Shown: positions 16,546 to 25,919 of the stretch, piece after piece
Numbering within the stretch: position 1 is the first letter of the stretch
Layout: the number at the start of each line of letters is the position of its first letter
DNA from: Natronoflexus pectinivorans
Lineage (GTDB): Bacteria; Bacteroidota; Bacteroidia; Bacteroidales; Marinilabiliaceae
DNA length: 64,000 bases
Direction: 5' to 3'
NCBI RefSeq assembly: GCF_004345615.1
Contig: NZ_SLWK01000002.1
Span: 186,001 to 250,000, forward strand
Position numbers and translations under genes: made by a program
Notes under the pieces: generated by a model
The model's input: the letters and a program-made list of their open reading frames with translations, nothing else
What the model was told of the DNA's origin: nothing
Databases searched by the model: none

Positions 16546-19425
16546 CTAGGACATATTTTTGCTCTTTTCTATCAATTCATCTATTTCAGGATAGTTCTTT
16601 CTCAATCTGTAACGAGCAGTCTCCAATCCCCTAACCGAGATGTTAAGGACACTAGCCATTTCCTTGTTTGTTAATTCCATTTTAATAAATGCACAAAGTC
16701 TTAGATCCTTAGATGACATGTCAGGGTAATGGCTTTTTATCAGGTCAAATAAGTCTTTATGCACTCGCTCCAAATTTGAGTCGAAAAGTTTAAACTGTTG
16801 TTGGTTATTAAGATTAACTGAGATGGTTCTGGTTAAATTTAATATTTTTGAACGAATATTGTCGCTTTTAGCCTGTTGCCTTATATTGTTTAGCTCATCT
16901 TGTAATTCTATCAGCAATTCTTGCTTTTTAGCTATAAACATAGTGTAATTGGCTAAGTCCTTACTCTTTTCTACTACATCAGACTCTAATTGCTCCTTGT
17001 CTTTTAGAATCTCTTTTCGTTCCTGTTCAAGTTTTATTTTCTCCAGTTCTATCTCTAATATCCTTTGGTGTTTTTTCTCTTCAAGTTGAGTTTTTGCTTT
17101 CTCTTTTTTGACGATAATTCGCACCCATAAAACAATCAGGTAGATGACGGTTATGCCACTTAATGTCCAGATAATAAGGAAGATTCTTGACGCATACCAC
17201 ACCGGCTCCACTAAAAGTGAAATGACAGCGGTGTTGGTTATTTCTCCTGATAAGCTCCGCCCTTTTACATGAAACAGGTATTCCCCACTTTTTAAATGAG
17301 GGTATATAACCGAAGCTTCACTTTGCCAGTTTGTCCATTGATGTGATTGCCCCTCAAGCCAATACGAGTATTGGATGGTTGCTTTATCACGGATAAAAGG
17401 AGCGTTAAAAAAGAACTGTATGTTTGTGGCCTTATGCGGAATTGTTATTGTGTTTAAGGGGTCAGGAATATGGTGAATTATTAATGAATCTTCAATTTGA
17501 AATATTAATCTGGATATGGTTATTCCTGGTTGAATGGTGGTTGTTTTCTCATATTTCTCTATGTCAAATGAATAGAGGCCGAATGAGGTTCCGATTAAGA
17601 CCCCTTTGTTTGAGTATGGAACGAGGCATTCCATACTCTGGTTGAGTGTGCCTTTAAGCGACAAAAATGGGTCTCGAATCACACTATCCATCTTCTCTGT
17701 TTTGAAGAATGCAATCTCATCATCAATTACACACCAAGAAATACCATCTTTATCGATGATTTGTCTGATGTTAAGATCATCGCCGAGCAGGGCATTTAGT
17801 TTTTCGTGTCTTTTAAATCTGTTTGTTTCTTTGTCAAAAAAATAAATGCCATGATTAGTCGTAAAAACAACCTGATTATTCCACCAATGAGCATTAATGT
17901 TAAAGGTTGAAGGTAATCCATCTTGTTCAGAAAAATGTTCAACTCCTACAATTCTTCTATTGTTTGAACTTGTTTTTATTCGATATACCCCTTTGTAGCC
18001 ATGGCAAACCCAGTATGAATGAGATTCGTCAGTCAGAATGTCTCTTGTGGACTCCTCAAAACCCGGTAACTGAAATTCAATGGGATTTATTTCCCCGTCG
18101 ATAATGGATATTAATCCCATTCCATTGTAGAGATTCACGAAGTATTCATTTTTACTGTTCACTACCGGGTAGAGTTTCCAAACACCTGAAAATCCCGGGA
18201 TTTTCTGTGCAATCCCGTTTGAGATGGTATATAATCCATTATCGTGACCACATAGTAATATGCCATTAACGACTTGCAGACTCCATGCCTGGCCTTCAGT
18301 GTTCGCAACTTTTTTGAACTGAATTTGATTAATGGAGTTGTTGCTCTGTTTTTCCGAAGACCTAAAAACACCTTCATTTGTGGCGAGATACATTCTGTTT
18401 TCAAAAATTACAACGTCATACACTGAGGAACCCTTGAAAATGTTTGTTAAGAATGAATTAGGGTCAAAATAGTCCAGTCCTTTATCCAGTAATGCCCATA
18501 TTGTTTCTTCCTTGCTTTCAAAAATTGACAATACGGTATTGTCCTGAAGGTTTGAGTAATGTCTTGCCGGGGTGTAATATTCCCCATTCGGTATCCATGA
18601 GTGCATTTTATGACTTAAAGACCCGATGAATAATTTGCCATTTTTGGATTGAACGGCACTGATGTAGGGCGGTTGAAAAGTTTGAGTGGCTAATTTCTGG
18701 ATAAATGAACTGTTATTGAATTTGAGATTAACCAAGTAAAGAGATCCCTGCCGGGTTAAAAGATGGATTTCTGTGGTTTGTGATGTGGGCAGAATTTTGA
18801 GAATTTCTTCATTGTTTATTTCCGAGAGGGATAGTACGATCTCCGTTTGTAGGGTGTTTATATTTATTATTTGTAGTTGATTACTGTCAACTACAAATAA
18901 TAAATCATTGCAAATTCCACCAAATTGAAATTGGTCATCAGCTTCAATAATTGCCATTCTTCCTTCTTGGTAAATAAAAAGATAAGAAAAGCTTCTGAAA
19001 ATAAAGGTGTTGTTTATTTCATGAATGCCCCATAAATTGCCAAAGTTTCTGTATTCTGCCGGAATCAATTCCATCATTGATTCGTAGTAATATCCCTTAC
19101 TATTGTGGCGTATATTACCTATTTCGTTAAAAGCACCTGCAAAAATACGATGATCAGATGTAGCTAGCAGACTTCTTACCCCACTGTGATTTGGAATTTT
19201 CACATGATCCCATCTGGCTCCGTCAAAAATTAAAATCCCATTGTTGTTGCCAAAAAAAACATTTCCATTCTGATCCTGACAGGCATCCCAAAATTGTGAT
19301 GCATTTTTATAATCGTTTCTTGTAAAATGAGTGATAGGTGGGTTGCCTAATATGTCATAAGAGTTTGTGGAAATGGCAATGATTATTGATGTCAGTATAA
19401 AATTTACTATAAGCCTATGCTTCAT
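16546..19425 (-). CDS. Membrane-spanning regulator: periplasmic propeller, Y_Y_Y domain, HTH
   Basis: 959 residues from ATG 19425 (MKHRLIVNF); a start at 19476 would add 17 charged residues before the signal/anchor. A signal-like helix is followed by about 680 residues of repeated propeller strands (DARWDHVKIPNHSGVRSL, TIWALLDKGLDYFDP, GVLIGTSFGLYSF), a Y_Y_Y domain (YSYWLEGQSHQWTNW, GEYLFHVKGRS), one membrane helix (SRIFLIIWTLSGITVIYLIV), a long coiled coil, and a C-terminal LuxR-like HTH (LTNKEMASVLNISVRGLETAR). Histidine kinase and receiver modules are absent, so this is a one-component regulator rather than a hybrid two-component system, with glycan sensing outside and DNA binding inside. 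It converges on the glucan locus, its probable target. Confidence 0.85.
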   Translation of the reverse strand: MKHRLIVNFILTSIIIAISTNSYDILGNPPITHFTRNDYKNASQFWDACQDQNGNVFFGNNNGILIFDGARWDHVKIPNHSGVRSLLATSDHRIFAGAFNEIGNIRHNSKGYYYESMMELIPAEYRNFGNLWGIHEINNTFIFRSFSYLFIYQEGRMAIIEADDQFQFGGICNDLLFVVDSNQLQIININTLQTEIVLSLSEINNEEILKILPTSQTTEIHLLTRQGSLYLVNLKFNNSSFIQKLATQTFQPPYISAVQSKNGKLFIGSLSHKMHSWIPNGEYYTPARHYSNLQDNTVLSIFESKEETIWALLDKGLDYFDPNSFLTNIFKGSSVYDVVIFENRMYLATNEGVFRSSEKQSNNSINQIQFKKVANTEGQAWSLQVVNGILLCGHDNGLYTISNGIAQKIPGFSGVWKLYPVVNSKNEYFVNLYNGMGLISIIDGEINPIEFQLPGFEESTRDILTDESHSYWVCHGYKGVYRIKTSSNNRRIVGVEHFSEQDGLPSTFNINAHWWNNQVVFTTNHGIYFFDKETNRFKRHEKLNALLGDDLNIRQIIDKDGISWCVIDDEIAFFKTEKMDSVIRDPFLSLKGTLNQSMECLVPYSNKGVLIGTSFGLYSFDIEKYEKTTTIQPGITISRLIFQIEDSLIIHHIPDPLNTITIPHKATNIQFFFNAPFIRDKATIQYSYWLEGQSHQWTNWQSEASVIYPHLKSGEYLFHVKGRSLSGEITNTAVISLLVEPVWYASRIFLIIWTLSGITVIYLIVLWVRIIVKKEKAKTQLEEKKHQRILEIELEKIKLEQERKEILKDKEQLESDVVEKSKDLANYTMFIAKKQELLIELQDELNNIRQQAKSDNIRSKILNLTRTISVNLNNQQQFKLFDSNLERVHKDLFDLIKSHYPDMSSKDLRLCAFIKMELTNKEMASVLNISVRGLETARYRLRKNYPEIDELIEKSKNMS
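18863..18904. repeat. 18-bp perfect inverted repeat inside the regulator gene
   Basis: TTTATTATTTGTAGTTGA (18863-18880) and its exact reverse complement (18887-18904) are separated by TTACTG. The arms lie in the propeller-coding part and are translated as LLFVVDSNQLQIININ. Confidence 0.9.
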
Positions 19426-19789
19426 TATTTTATCTTTTTGATCTTGCAGCCAGATATATTTTAAGGTTAAATGCAATGGGTGTATGATATAATTGTATCT
19501 GTTAAATTATTAAACAAATGTAGCTATAAAATTTGTGCTGTGGCGATTCTTACTTTCTAATTTATTGTTTTCTGTCTATTTTATTGGCAGGGTTTCATAG
19601 TTGAATATCAGATTTATATGACTTTTTGACGTAAAAAAGAAGTACTCCCCAACAGCTAGGGATGTAGTTTAGGAGTGCCCATATATTTGAGTAATGTTGT
19701 TAATAACTATTAATTCGTAGTGGTTGAAATTACTTTTTATTAACAACTCAGGTTGATTTTTTGCTATTGTTTAACTTAAATTTTAAAAG

Positions 19790-20707
19790 ATGAAAAAGAA
19801 CTACTTTTTTGCTGTTGCAATTGCGATGGTTAGTATGTACACCACTGCTCAGGTAAATATCTTGTCCGGCAGCACCATGGAAGCAGACGATGAGAATGCC
19901 TGGAACTTTTCTACTCTAAACACAGATGCAGGCAACACTTCTGATTACGTTTTTGGTTACACTGACGAGATACCTGATGGAGGTGAGGCTGGTGCTCTTA
20001 AAATGACTGTTACAAATACTGGTGGAGGCGTTCAGCTTATGGTTTATCAGGCAGTTACAGTGAAACCTGGTGTTAATTACGCGATTGATTTTGATATTAA
20101 GTCGCTTGATGGTACTACTTTGCATCAATTTTGGGTTGAAACCTACGTTGGTCTTGTTGAACCAGCTGCTGGAGCTGATTACTCCGGTAACGAAACTACC
20201 TACATGTTAGGCGGATTTAAGTATCAGGGATGGGCAGGGGACTGTCCGACGGAATTAAATACTTCCTTATTAGCAAATGAGAGCTGCATATCAGGTGATG
20301 TAACCGATGGTAAAGATGCCTCTTCATTTTCTATTGATTTTATTAGTGAAGAGACCACTGTGTATGTTGGTTTGAAAGTTGGTTCATGGGATGGTGGCGG
20401 AACCATGAGTCTTGTCATTGATAACTTTGTAATGATGGAACTTAGTGCGTCCTCTTTGTTTTCGGGACAGGCTTCACCGATTTCAAAAATTGATGTATGG
20501 CCAAATCCTGTTAAGGATGTGCTAAACCTGACAAGTGATATTATTATTAACGATGTTAGTATATTCAATGTTATGGGACAAGAAATGACAGCTCCTCGTT
20601 TTAATGATAGCATGATAGAGGTGTCTTCACTCGGTAAAGGTGTATACTTTGTAAAGGTAATTGATGCCAATGGCAATGCCTACGTCAGTAAGTTTACTAA
20701 AGAGTAG
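19790..20707 (+). CDS. Secreted jelly-roll (CBM4/9-like) protein with T9SS sorting domain
   Basis: 305 residues. A signal peptide ends near MYTTAQV. Residues about 22-225 form a beta-sandwich with features of carbohydrate-binding jelly rolls (GSTMEADDENAWNFS, GVNYAIDFDIKS, MSLVIDNFVMME), resembling CBM4/9-type modules. The last 75 residues are a type A T9SS C-terminal domain (DVWPNPVKDVLNLTS, NVMGQEM, GKGVYFVKVIDANG, final VSKFTKE), so the protein is exported across the outer membrane. No catalytic domain is present. It may bind a glycan at the surface; the ligand is unknown. The 364-base gap to the divergent regulator is AT-rich and holds both promoters, with no repeat or ORF that I can support. 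Confidence 0.8.
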   Translation: MKKNYFFAVAIAMVSMYTTAQVNILSGSTMEADDENAWNFSTLNTDAGNTSDYVFGYTDEIPDGGEAGALKMTVTNTGGGVQLMVYQAVTVKPGVNYAIDFDIKSLDGTTLHQFWVETYVGLVEPAAGADYSGNETTYMLGGFKYQGWAGDCPTELNTSLLANESCISGDVTDGKDASSFSIDFISEETTVYVGLKVGSWDGGGTMSLVIDNFVMMELSASSLFSGQASPISKIDVWPNPVKDVLNLTSDIIINDVSIFNVMGQEMTAPRFNDSMIEVSSLGKGVYFVKVIDANGNAYVSKFTKE

Positions 20708-20743
20708 CGGATAAATAAACAAATATTAAGTTTTATATTAATT

Positions 20744-20782
20744 GCAGGCACTTTGTATTTATACGAAGTGCCTGCTTTTTTA
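20744..20782 (+). terminator. Rho-independent terminator
   Basis: GCAGGCACTT (20744-20753) pairs with AAGTGCCTGC (20766-20775) and is followed by TTTTTTATTT. It ends the T9SS jelly-roll gene. Confidence 0.9.
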
Positions 20783-20922
20783 TTTAGATCCGACTAGTTC
20801 ATTCAAACCATCAATATTGGAATACTCTTTCTTAGGACTAAAAGGGACTGTTTCTAAGAACTATTTATATTTCTACGGTAATGGTTAGGAAATGAGTATT
20901 ATGGAATTTCGGAAACTGTATC

Positions 20923-21394
20923 ATGACACAACTTAACGATTCTGATATTTTTACCCGAACCTTATTCCTTCCTCCGGGTAGAGTAATTGGTCATAAATTT
21001 TTTAATGGAGACATTACAGGGAATCAGTGGGATGGAAATGAAGAACTGGAGGGGATGGAATGTGTTGATGAATAGAATAACAGAGTACTGTTGCTTCCTG
21101 AAAGTGAATATTCGGCTAAACATATTTTTAACAGTTGTGAGGTTCCAACATCATTAATTATTCCATCTGCTCCTGGAATTCGTGTGTCCCCTAATCCATT
21201 TGTTGAGATGGTATTTATTGAAGGGGGTGATTCTTTGAATAAGATTGAAGTAATTAAACTTAAGTGGTGTTGTTATGGGTTCATATAATGATGCTGCAAA
21301 CGCTATTGATTTGGGATATCTCAGCAGCTGAGTATATTGGTTGAGAATTCATTCAGCAACAGAGGTTGCTGTTGTCCCAATTTTAAAGAAATAA
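20923..21394 (+). pseudogene. Decayed remnant of a T9SS-exported protein
   Basis: The segment reads as a degraded protein. From ATG 20923 the frame gives LFLPPGRVIGHKFFNGD and QWDGNEELE, then an in-frame TAG at 21073-21075. Reading past it gives NNRVLLLPES and later IRVSPNPFVEMVFIEGGDS, the PNPF-type opening of a T9SS sorting domain. The frame then breaks. In the frame one base over, AIDLGYLSS, a TGA, VYWLRI and TEVAVVPILKK follow, matching the rest of such a domain. The TGA replaces the Gly expected in 'GVY'. The N-terminal part resembles the extracellular 'KF-NG-W--E' sandwich of secreted enzymes. Two nonsense codons and one frameshift argue against function. The missing front of the gene is not visible upstream. 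Confidence 0.75.
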
Positions 21395-21425
21395 GAGGTT
21401 TTCTATTTTCTGTCATTATTTAAAA

Positions 21426-21461
21426 GCAAAAGTCAGGTAAATATTTTACCTGACTTTTTGC
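21426..21461. terminator. Bidirectional terminator
   Basis: GCAAAAGTCAGGTAA and TTACCTGACTTTTTGC form a near-perfect stem with a 5-base loop, A-rich on one side and T-rich on the other. It lies 9 bases past the amylase stop on the minus strand. Confidence 0.85.
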
Positions 21462-21469
21462 TTATTCTA

Positions 21470-23836
21470 TCAGTTTGTCACAATCACAGTCGCCAACGAC
21501 TGTTTTTTGTTATTGATTCTTACAATACAACCGGCTTCGCACCTTTTTACATGCTCATAGTCAATTCTTATTTTTTCTCCGTGATCCACTACGTGTGAAA
21601 AATTTGCTATGGGGCGACTGAATGTGTCAAATATTTCAATGTCGACCAATCCTGTGATATTTCCCGCTACATAAAGAGGCTGACCAGGCTTTATCGGGTT
21701 AGGATATATTTTAATTTCTGAGAAGTTATCGAAACTTTTATTTTCAGTGGTCTTAAGTTCGACAGTCGTTTTTAATCCGTTGTTGTTAATATAATCTGAT
21801 GAAAGAACATAAATGGCATAACTTCTTGCAGGAGCCTCAACCCATACGCGACCATCTCCATAAACCTGGGTAGAAATGTTGTTGTTAAAAGCGTTAACCA
21901 GTGTTTGGTTGCTCCAGTTTGACCATCCACTTGGCGTTGCATCTACCCAAAGCCCTTTGGTTGTATTTGAATTGTTTAGAACGATGATGGCTCCGTCTTT
22001 TACTCCATTTCCCTGACGACGTGCGACATAGACATCGTTGGTGTTAGATGCGGGATATGGGTTTCCGGTTTGACTCAATACGGATATGACGCCATCCAAA
22101 TAGGTTTTTCTGACGTCAATCAGTTTAATAATTTCGTCCTGTACCCACGCAGGAGTGGTTACCTGCTTTGAGGCATCGTCTTTGTCTAAAAGTGTAACGC
22201 CATACAGGTGAGGATAAAACAGGCAGGGACGTCCTTCGTGGGTCAGAATATAAGCATAACCTAAATGCCAATCTTTGGTTACCCATTTATCGTGTTCTTT
22301 CCCGGTGTCATGATTCTCTAAAAAGGTCACGACAGATGTCCCGGGTAGATGGTTCCCATCGTTGTTTCTGACTATGCCTGCATGGTTTAACCAGTTCATG
22401 TTGAAGCTTGCATCTCCGTTACACATGTCTGTTAAAGTCGCTTTAAGGGGAAAGTCAAACGCATCGGTGGCAGCTCCATATGAACCTACGTTATTTACCC
22501 AACTGTTTATGGCTGCTGCCGATCCCCAATACTCGCCTACAATGTATCTCTGCTCACCGTTCAGTAGCGGTAGACTATTAATCCACGATGCCACATACGA
22601 CTCCTGAAAACCCCTCACAAAATCAAGCCTGAAACCATCAAAATTTATTACATCAGCCATCCATGCTCCCCATTCATTCATCCGTTGCTGTATGGCCGGA
22701 TCAAAGGTGTTCAAATCGTTTCCAAACCCTTTTGTGTTTGTTATAATCTCATCACCCATGCCCCAATCTCCCAACCAGTCGAATTCATCAACCGGATGAA
22801 AATGAGTATAATTCCAAGTCCAGTTTTGTTCGCCAACTCCGGTTTTGTGAGGAAAAGATAGGCCGGTGTTGGTTACAGCCTGAAGTTGTGTTGATGCAAT
22901 GTTTTGACCGTTAAACCAAATCTCAAAAGGGTAGTAACCTCTTGTCTGGTCTCCCCAGTACCAGTTTTCACCTGATTGAATCCGGGACGTTAGTTTTATG
23001 ATAATGTCTTTGTTTCCCGGCGCAGTTACTCTGAATTCGTCAATATCACCTTCATAATTTATAAAAGCTCGAACAGTATTACCCGAACCCGGAAATACAT
23101 TGAAATCACCACCGCCATTATTGGGTTCAGTTTCCCAGCTATAGTTGTTGTTGAATCCACTGTCGTTGTAATCAATTTGGATGTCATACGCACGATTTTG
23201 ATATGAAGTGTTGTAATTCAGATAATAACCTTTGATTTTAATGTAGTAGTCTCCAGCCTGTGCGTTTGGAATTACCCAGGTAATTTCATTGGTTGGATAG
23301 GGGACGTATTGTTGCCCGTTTCTATAAGCTTCATCAAACACATACTGTTTAACAGCCGGGTTTACCTCGGCATCATCATCGCCGGAGTATATATGGTTAA
23401 GAATGATGTCTGCATATACATCAACCTTTGGCAATCCATTGGATGTATCATGCATAGTAGCAATCATGTTTTCAAGTTCAGCACGACTCCCGAAACGGGT
23501 CTCCACTGAACCCTTTTGATAATAGTTGCCCAAATCATAATGATCATAAATGCCGTACCCCATATCAATAATGCCCCAGTTGCCTTTGGATGGTGAAGGC
23601 ACCCATATACCGGTAATTCCCCAATTTTTAAAATCGATGGATTTATTGCTGAGATTGTTCCACCATAGTCCTTTTTTTTTCTCTGCGTCGACCGGCACAT
23701 CCCAATAAAAAGCCTGAAGCATAACATCATTTTGTGCCGCCAATGGCTTTACCATAGAAACAAGAAGCAGTGAAAACATAATATAGACACCTGCTTTTTG
23801 CATTTTCTGAATGAATGATTTTTTCTTCGATTTCAT
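21470..23836 (-). CDS. Secreted GH13 alpha-amylase with large insertion and T9SS sorting domain
   Basis: 788 residues with a signal peptide ending near PLAAQNDVM. GH13 landmarks are QAFYWDVP, ADIILNH (147-148), GFRLDF (predicted nucleophile Asp405), VGEYWG (acid/base Glu435) and FLENHD (stabiliser Asp510). The barrel thus hydrolyses alpha-1,4-glucan. Where the short B domain is expected, about 190 residues (155-345) are inserted and contain two sandwich-like stretches (ITWVIPNAQAGDYYIKIKG and DIDEFRVTAPGNKDIIIKL). The C-terminal 85 residues are a T9SS domain (KIYPNPIKPGQPLYVAG), although its final strands are less regular than usual. The membrane AraC regulator lies 166 bases upstream in the same direction. 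Met12 is an alternative start. Confidence 0.92.
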   Translation of the reverse strand: MKSKKKSFIQKMQKAGVYIMFSLLLVSMVKPLAAQNDVMLQAFYWDVPVDAEKKKGLWWNNLSNKSIDFKNWGITGIWVPSPSKGNWGIIDMGYGIYDHYDLGNYYQKGSVETRFGSRAELENMIATMHDTSNGLPKVDVYADIILNHIYSGDDDAEVNPAVKQYVFDEAYRNGQQYVPYPTNEITWVIPNAQAGDYYIKIKGYYLNYNTSYQNRAYDIQIDYNDSGFNNNYSWETEPNNGGGDFNVFPGSGNTVRAFINYEGDIDEFRVTAPGNKDIIIKLTSRIQSGENWYWGDQTRGYYPFEIWFNGQNIASTQLQAVTNTGLSFPHKTGVGEQNWTWNYTHFHPVDEFDWLGDWGMGDEIITNTKGFGNDLNTFDPAIQQRMNEWGAWMADVINFDGFRLDFVRGFQESYVASWINSLPLLNGEQRYIVGEYWGSAAAINSWVNNVGSYGAATDAFDFPLKATLTDMCNGDASFNMNWLNHAGIVRNNDGNHLPGTSVVTFLENHDTGKEHDKWVTKDWHLGYAYILTHEGRPCLFYPHLYGVTLLDKDDASKQVTTPAWVQDEIIKLIDVRKTYLDGVISVLSQTGNPYPASNTNDVYVARRQGNGVKDGAIIVLNNSNTTKGLWVDATPSGWSNWSNQTLVNAFNNNISTQVYGDGRVWVEAPARSYAIYVLSSDYINNNGLKTTVELKTTENKSFDNFSEIKIYPNPIKPGQPLYVAGNITGLVDIEIFDTFSRPIANFSHVVDHGEKIRIDYEHVKRCEAGCIVRINNKKQSLATVIVTN

Positions 23837-24002
23837 TTTGTCAGATTTTTTGAATTTAGTTAAAGAATAATTTTGGAGATTAAAATCGAAGCAATATTCA
23901 TAAATAGAGGCACAAAAAGCGACCTGCTTTTTGTTTTAGGACTTTTTTATTTTCAAGTATTGGTCTGGATTTTTAAAATAGGACTTTGTAAATAATATAA
24001 AA

Positions 24003-25589
24003 TCAGTCATTAAATTGGTTTTGTTTGAAATACTCTCTGGGAGATAAACCTGTACTTTTTTTAAATGCTAAATTAAAAGTAGATTTTGAATTAAATCCGG
24101 CCTCATGTGCCAGGGATAGATAAGTGAGATTTTTATTCCGGTTTTTATTTATCATGTTTATAAAATCACTGATTCGGAATTGATTTATAAAATCTCTAAA
24201 GTTATGATGAAAGCCTTCATTTATTGCTTTCGATAGGATGTGTGGTTTTGAATTGAGTAATTCTGAAAAATGAGACAATGTGAGTTCCGGATTTTTATAG
24301 GGTTTTTGGCTGTTCATAATCTCTTTGATATTTTCAAGCAGCAATATGTCATTGCTGCTTAATGTGCTGAATTGTTCTGTTTTAGTTGTGAAGAGAATCG
24401 ACTTCTGATTTATGATATAGTAAAATGCCCAAAATATTTGTAAGGGTAAAAAAATGAAAAGTGCGCTTATAAGATATTCCTGTGAGACAAATTTTCCATA
24501 AAAATATAAAGCCACTGCAACAATGGCCTTTATTACCAATATCAGGTTAAAACAAACAAGAATAAGAATGAATGTTTTTGCATAATTGTTCTTGTGTTTT
24601 AATTCGTTTACTCCACTCATAATAATATTCATTTCAGGAAAAAGTTTGTTCCAATAATAGTTGGAATATGCTTGCTGATTCCATCTCTTTATTATGATTT
24701 TTATGAGTGTAAAAATCAGGTATATAAGCAATGAGCTGGTAGTTATCATCAAAAGTGAAAAGTCGAAATAGTAGAGAAAGAGATCAACATCTCTTTCTGG
24801 AAAAAGTATTGGAAACAGGTTTGTAATTCTAATGGCAATAACAACGATCAAGATTAAAGGAAACCAAAAATGATTGGTTATGCTTTTCTCGGTGATGTCC
24901 ATGAAACGGTGTGCAAGATTCATTATTAAAGGACCCGCCAAAGAAAATATAACAGGCAAAAGAAGGGATATTCGCAATCTCTGGACTGGATCTGAAAATT
25001 CATAGATGATGGTGCCTGTAAATGTCAGAATGAGAAAAGTTTCCCAGATTATGATATTCATGACTTTTTGTTGATCAGTTATTTTTATTCTCAGGAGAAT
25101 AAAAATAAGTAGCAGCCCATTTAATATTCCGGCTGAAAGAACAAAAATATAAAGAGGGATGGCTTTCCTGCCTCCAACATCCTGCCAGTTTATAATTGAG
25201 ACAAATTCAGAGTCCTGATTCCTGTTAATTATAGTTCGGTTCGGCAGATATGTATTGTCGGAGCCAGTTTCAATTTTCATCCAGCTTCCTCTGGAAAACT
25301 TATATTCTAAAGTATCTGACATGAACGGAATTTTTACAACCAACTTTCCATTGGTTCGGGGACGTAGAATATAATCAGGGTCATTAATCTGCCAATTGTT
25401 AAAGTTCCCGCAAATGTAAATGGAGTCTTTTTTAGGAGTATTAACAGGAAGAGATTCAACGATTATGTTTATATATGAAATTTCCTCAGAATATACATTG
25501 TTCCAGCCAAATGATATAAATAGCGTAAGCTGGAAGACGTGTTTTAGTTTGGCTCGAAATAACTGCCCTATTGGATTAGTACATACCAT
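24003..25589 (-). CDS. Seven-helix membrane AraC regulator with starch-binding-like domain
   Basis: 528 residues in three parts. A signal/anchor helix (16-30) precedes residues 38-135, which resemble CBM20/CBM48-type starch- or glycogen-binding sandwiches (SIYICGNFNNWQIND, TLEYKFSRGSWMKIE, LPNR). About seven membrane helices follow at 143-166, 178-196, 205-225, 241-262, 270-300, 337-363 and 371-394. Residues 415-528 are an AraC/XylS double HTH (LAHEAGFNSKSTFNLAFKK, TGLSPREYF). Membrane 7TM-AraC proteins are known in Bacteroidota; the fused extracytoplasmic sandwich is the unusual part. Placed just upstream of the amylase gene on the same strand, it is probably its starch-responsive activator. 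The start is the first Met of the frame; no closer one exists before the sandwich. Confidence 0.8.
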   Translation of the reverse strand: MVCTNPIGQLFRAKLKHVFQLTLFISFGWNNVYSEEISYINIIVESLPVNTPKKDSIYICGNFNNWQINDPDYILRPRTNGKLVVKIPFMSDTLEYKFSRGSWMKIETGSDNTYLPNRTIINRNQDSEFVSIINWQDVGGRKAIPLYIFVLSAGILNGLLLIFILLRIKITDQQKVMNIIIWETFLILTFTGTIIYEFSDPVQRLRISLLLPVIFSLAGPLIMNLAHRFMDITEKSITNHFWFPLILIVVIAIRITNLFPILFPERDVDLFLYYFDFSLLMITTSSLLIYLIFTLIKIIIKRWNQQAYSNYYWNKLFPEMNIIMSGVNELKHKNNYAKTFILILVCFNLILVIKAIVAVALYFYGKFVSQEYLISALFIFLPLQIFWAFYYIINQKSILFTTKTEQFSTLSSNDILLLENIKEIMNSQKPYKNPELTLSHFSELLNSKPHILSKAINEGFHHNFRDFINQFRISDFINMINKNRNKNLTYLSLAHEAGFNSKSTFNLAFKKSTGLSPREYFKQNQFND

Positions 25590-25919
25590 TGGTGTCCGGT
25601 TGAAATTTACATGACGATTAATTGCAAGATTCCTATTGGATCAAACCTTGCTTTCGCTGAATCCCAAAAAGTGATAATCAAAAGAATATTTTCCCCGGAG
25701 AATAATCTATACGAAGATAATAAAATGATTTGGTATTTAAGAGAGTGTGTCGATGTTAATGTTTTTTGCACGGCCAAAGGAATGTATCTAAGTAGAATAA
25801 TTATAAATAGAACATAGGTGCACAAAACATGACAAAAGTCATAAAAAGGAAATTTAGGATTATTGTAACTTATATAAAGAAAAAAGTCTCTAATTGTATC
25901 ACCTTAAATCTCAGTGCTT
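25590..25919. other. Intergenic region between the AraC and hydC-like genes
   Basis: 330 AT-rich bases between divergent genes. Short open frames exist on both strands (for example 25611-25817 on +), but they mirror each other, lack recognisable motifs, and are not supported as genes. Promoters for both neighbours must lie here; I could not assign convincing boxes. Confidence 0.4.

Noticed and set aside
20224-20676. 150-codon open frame antisense to the T9SS jelly-roll gene
   Set aside because: The forward frame has a signal peptide and a T9SS domain; the antisense frame has neither domain nor signal.
25611-25825. Overlapping open frames of about 70 codons on both strands between the AraC and hydC-like genes
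   Set aside because: They mirror each other, have no recognisable motif or good start context, and no partner gene; treated as chance open frames in AT-rich DNA.
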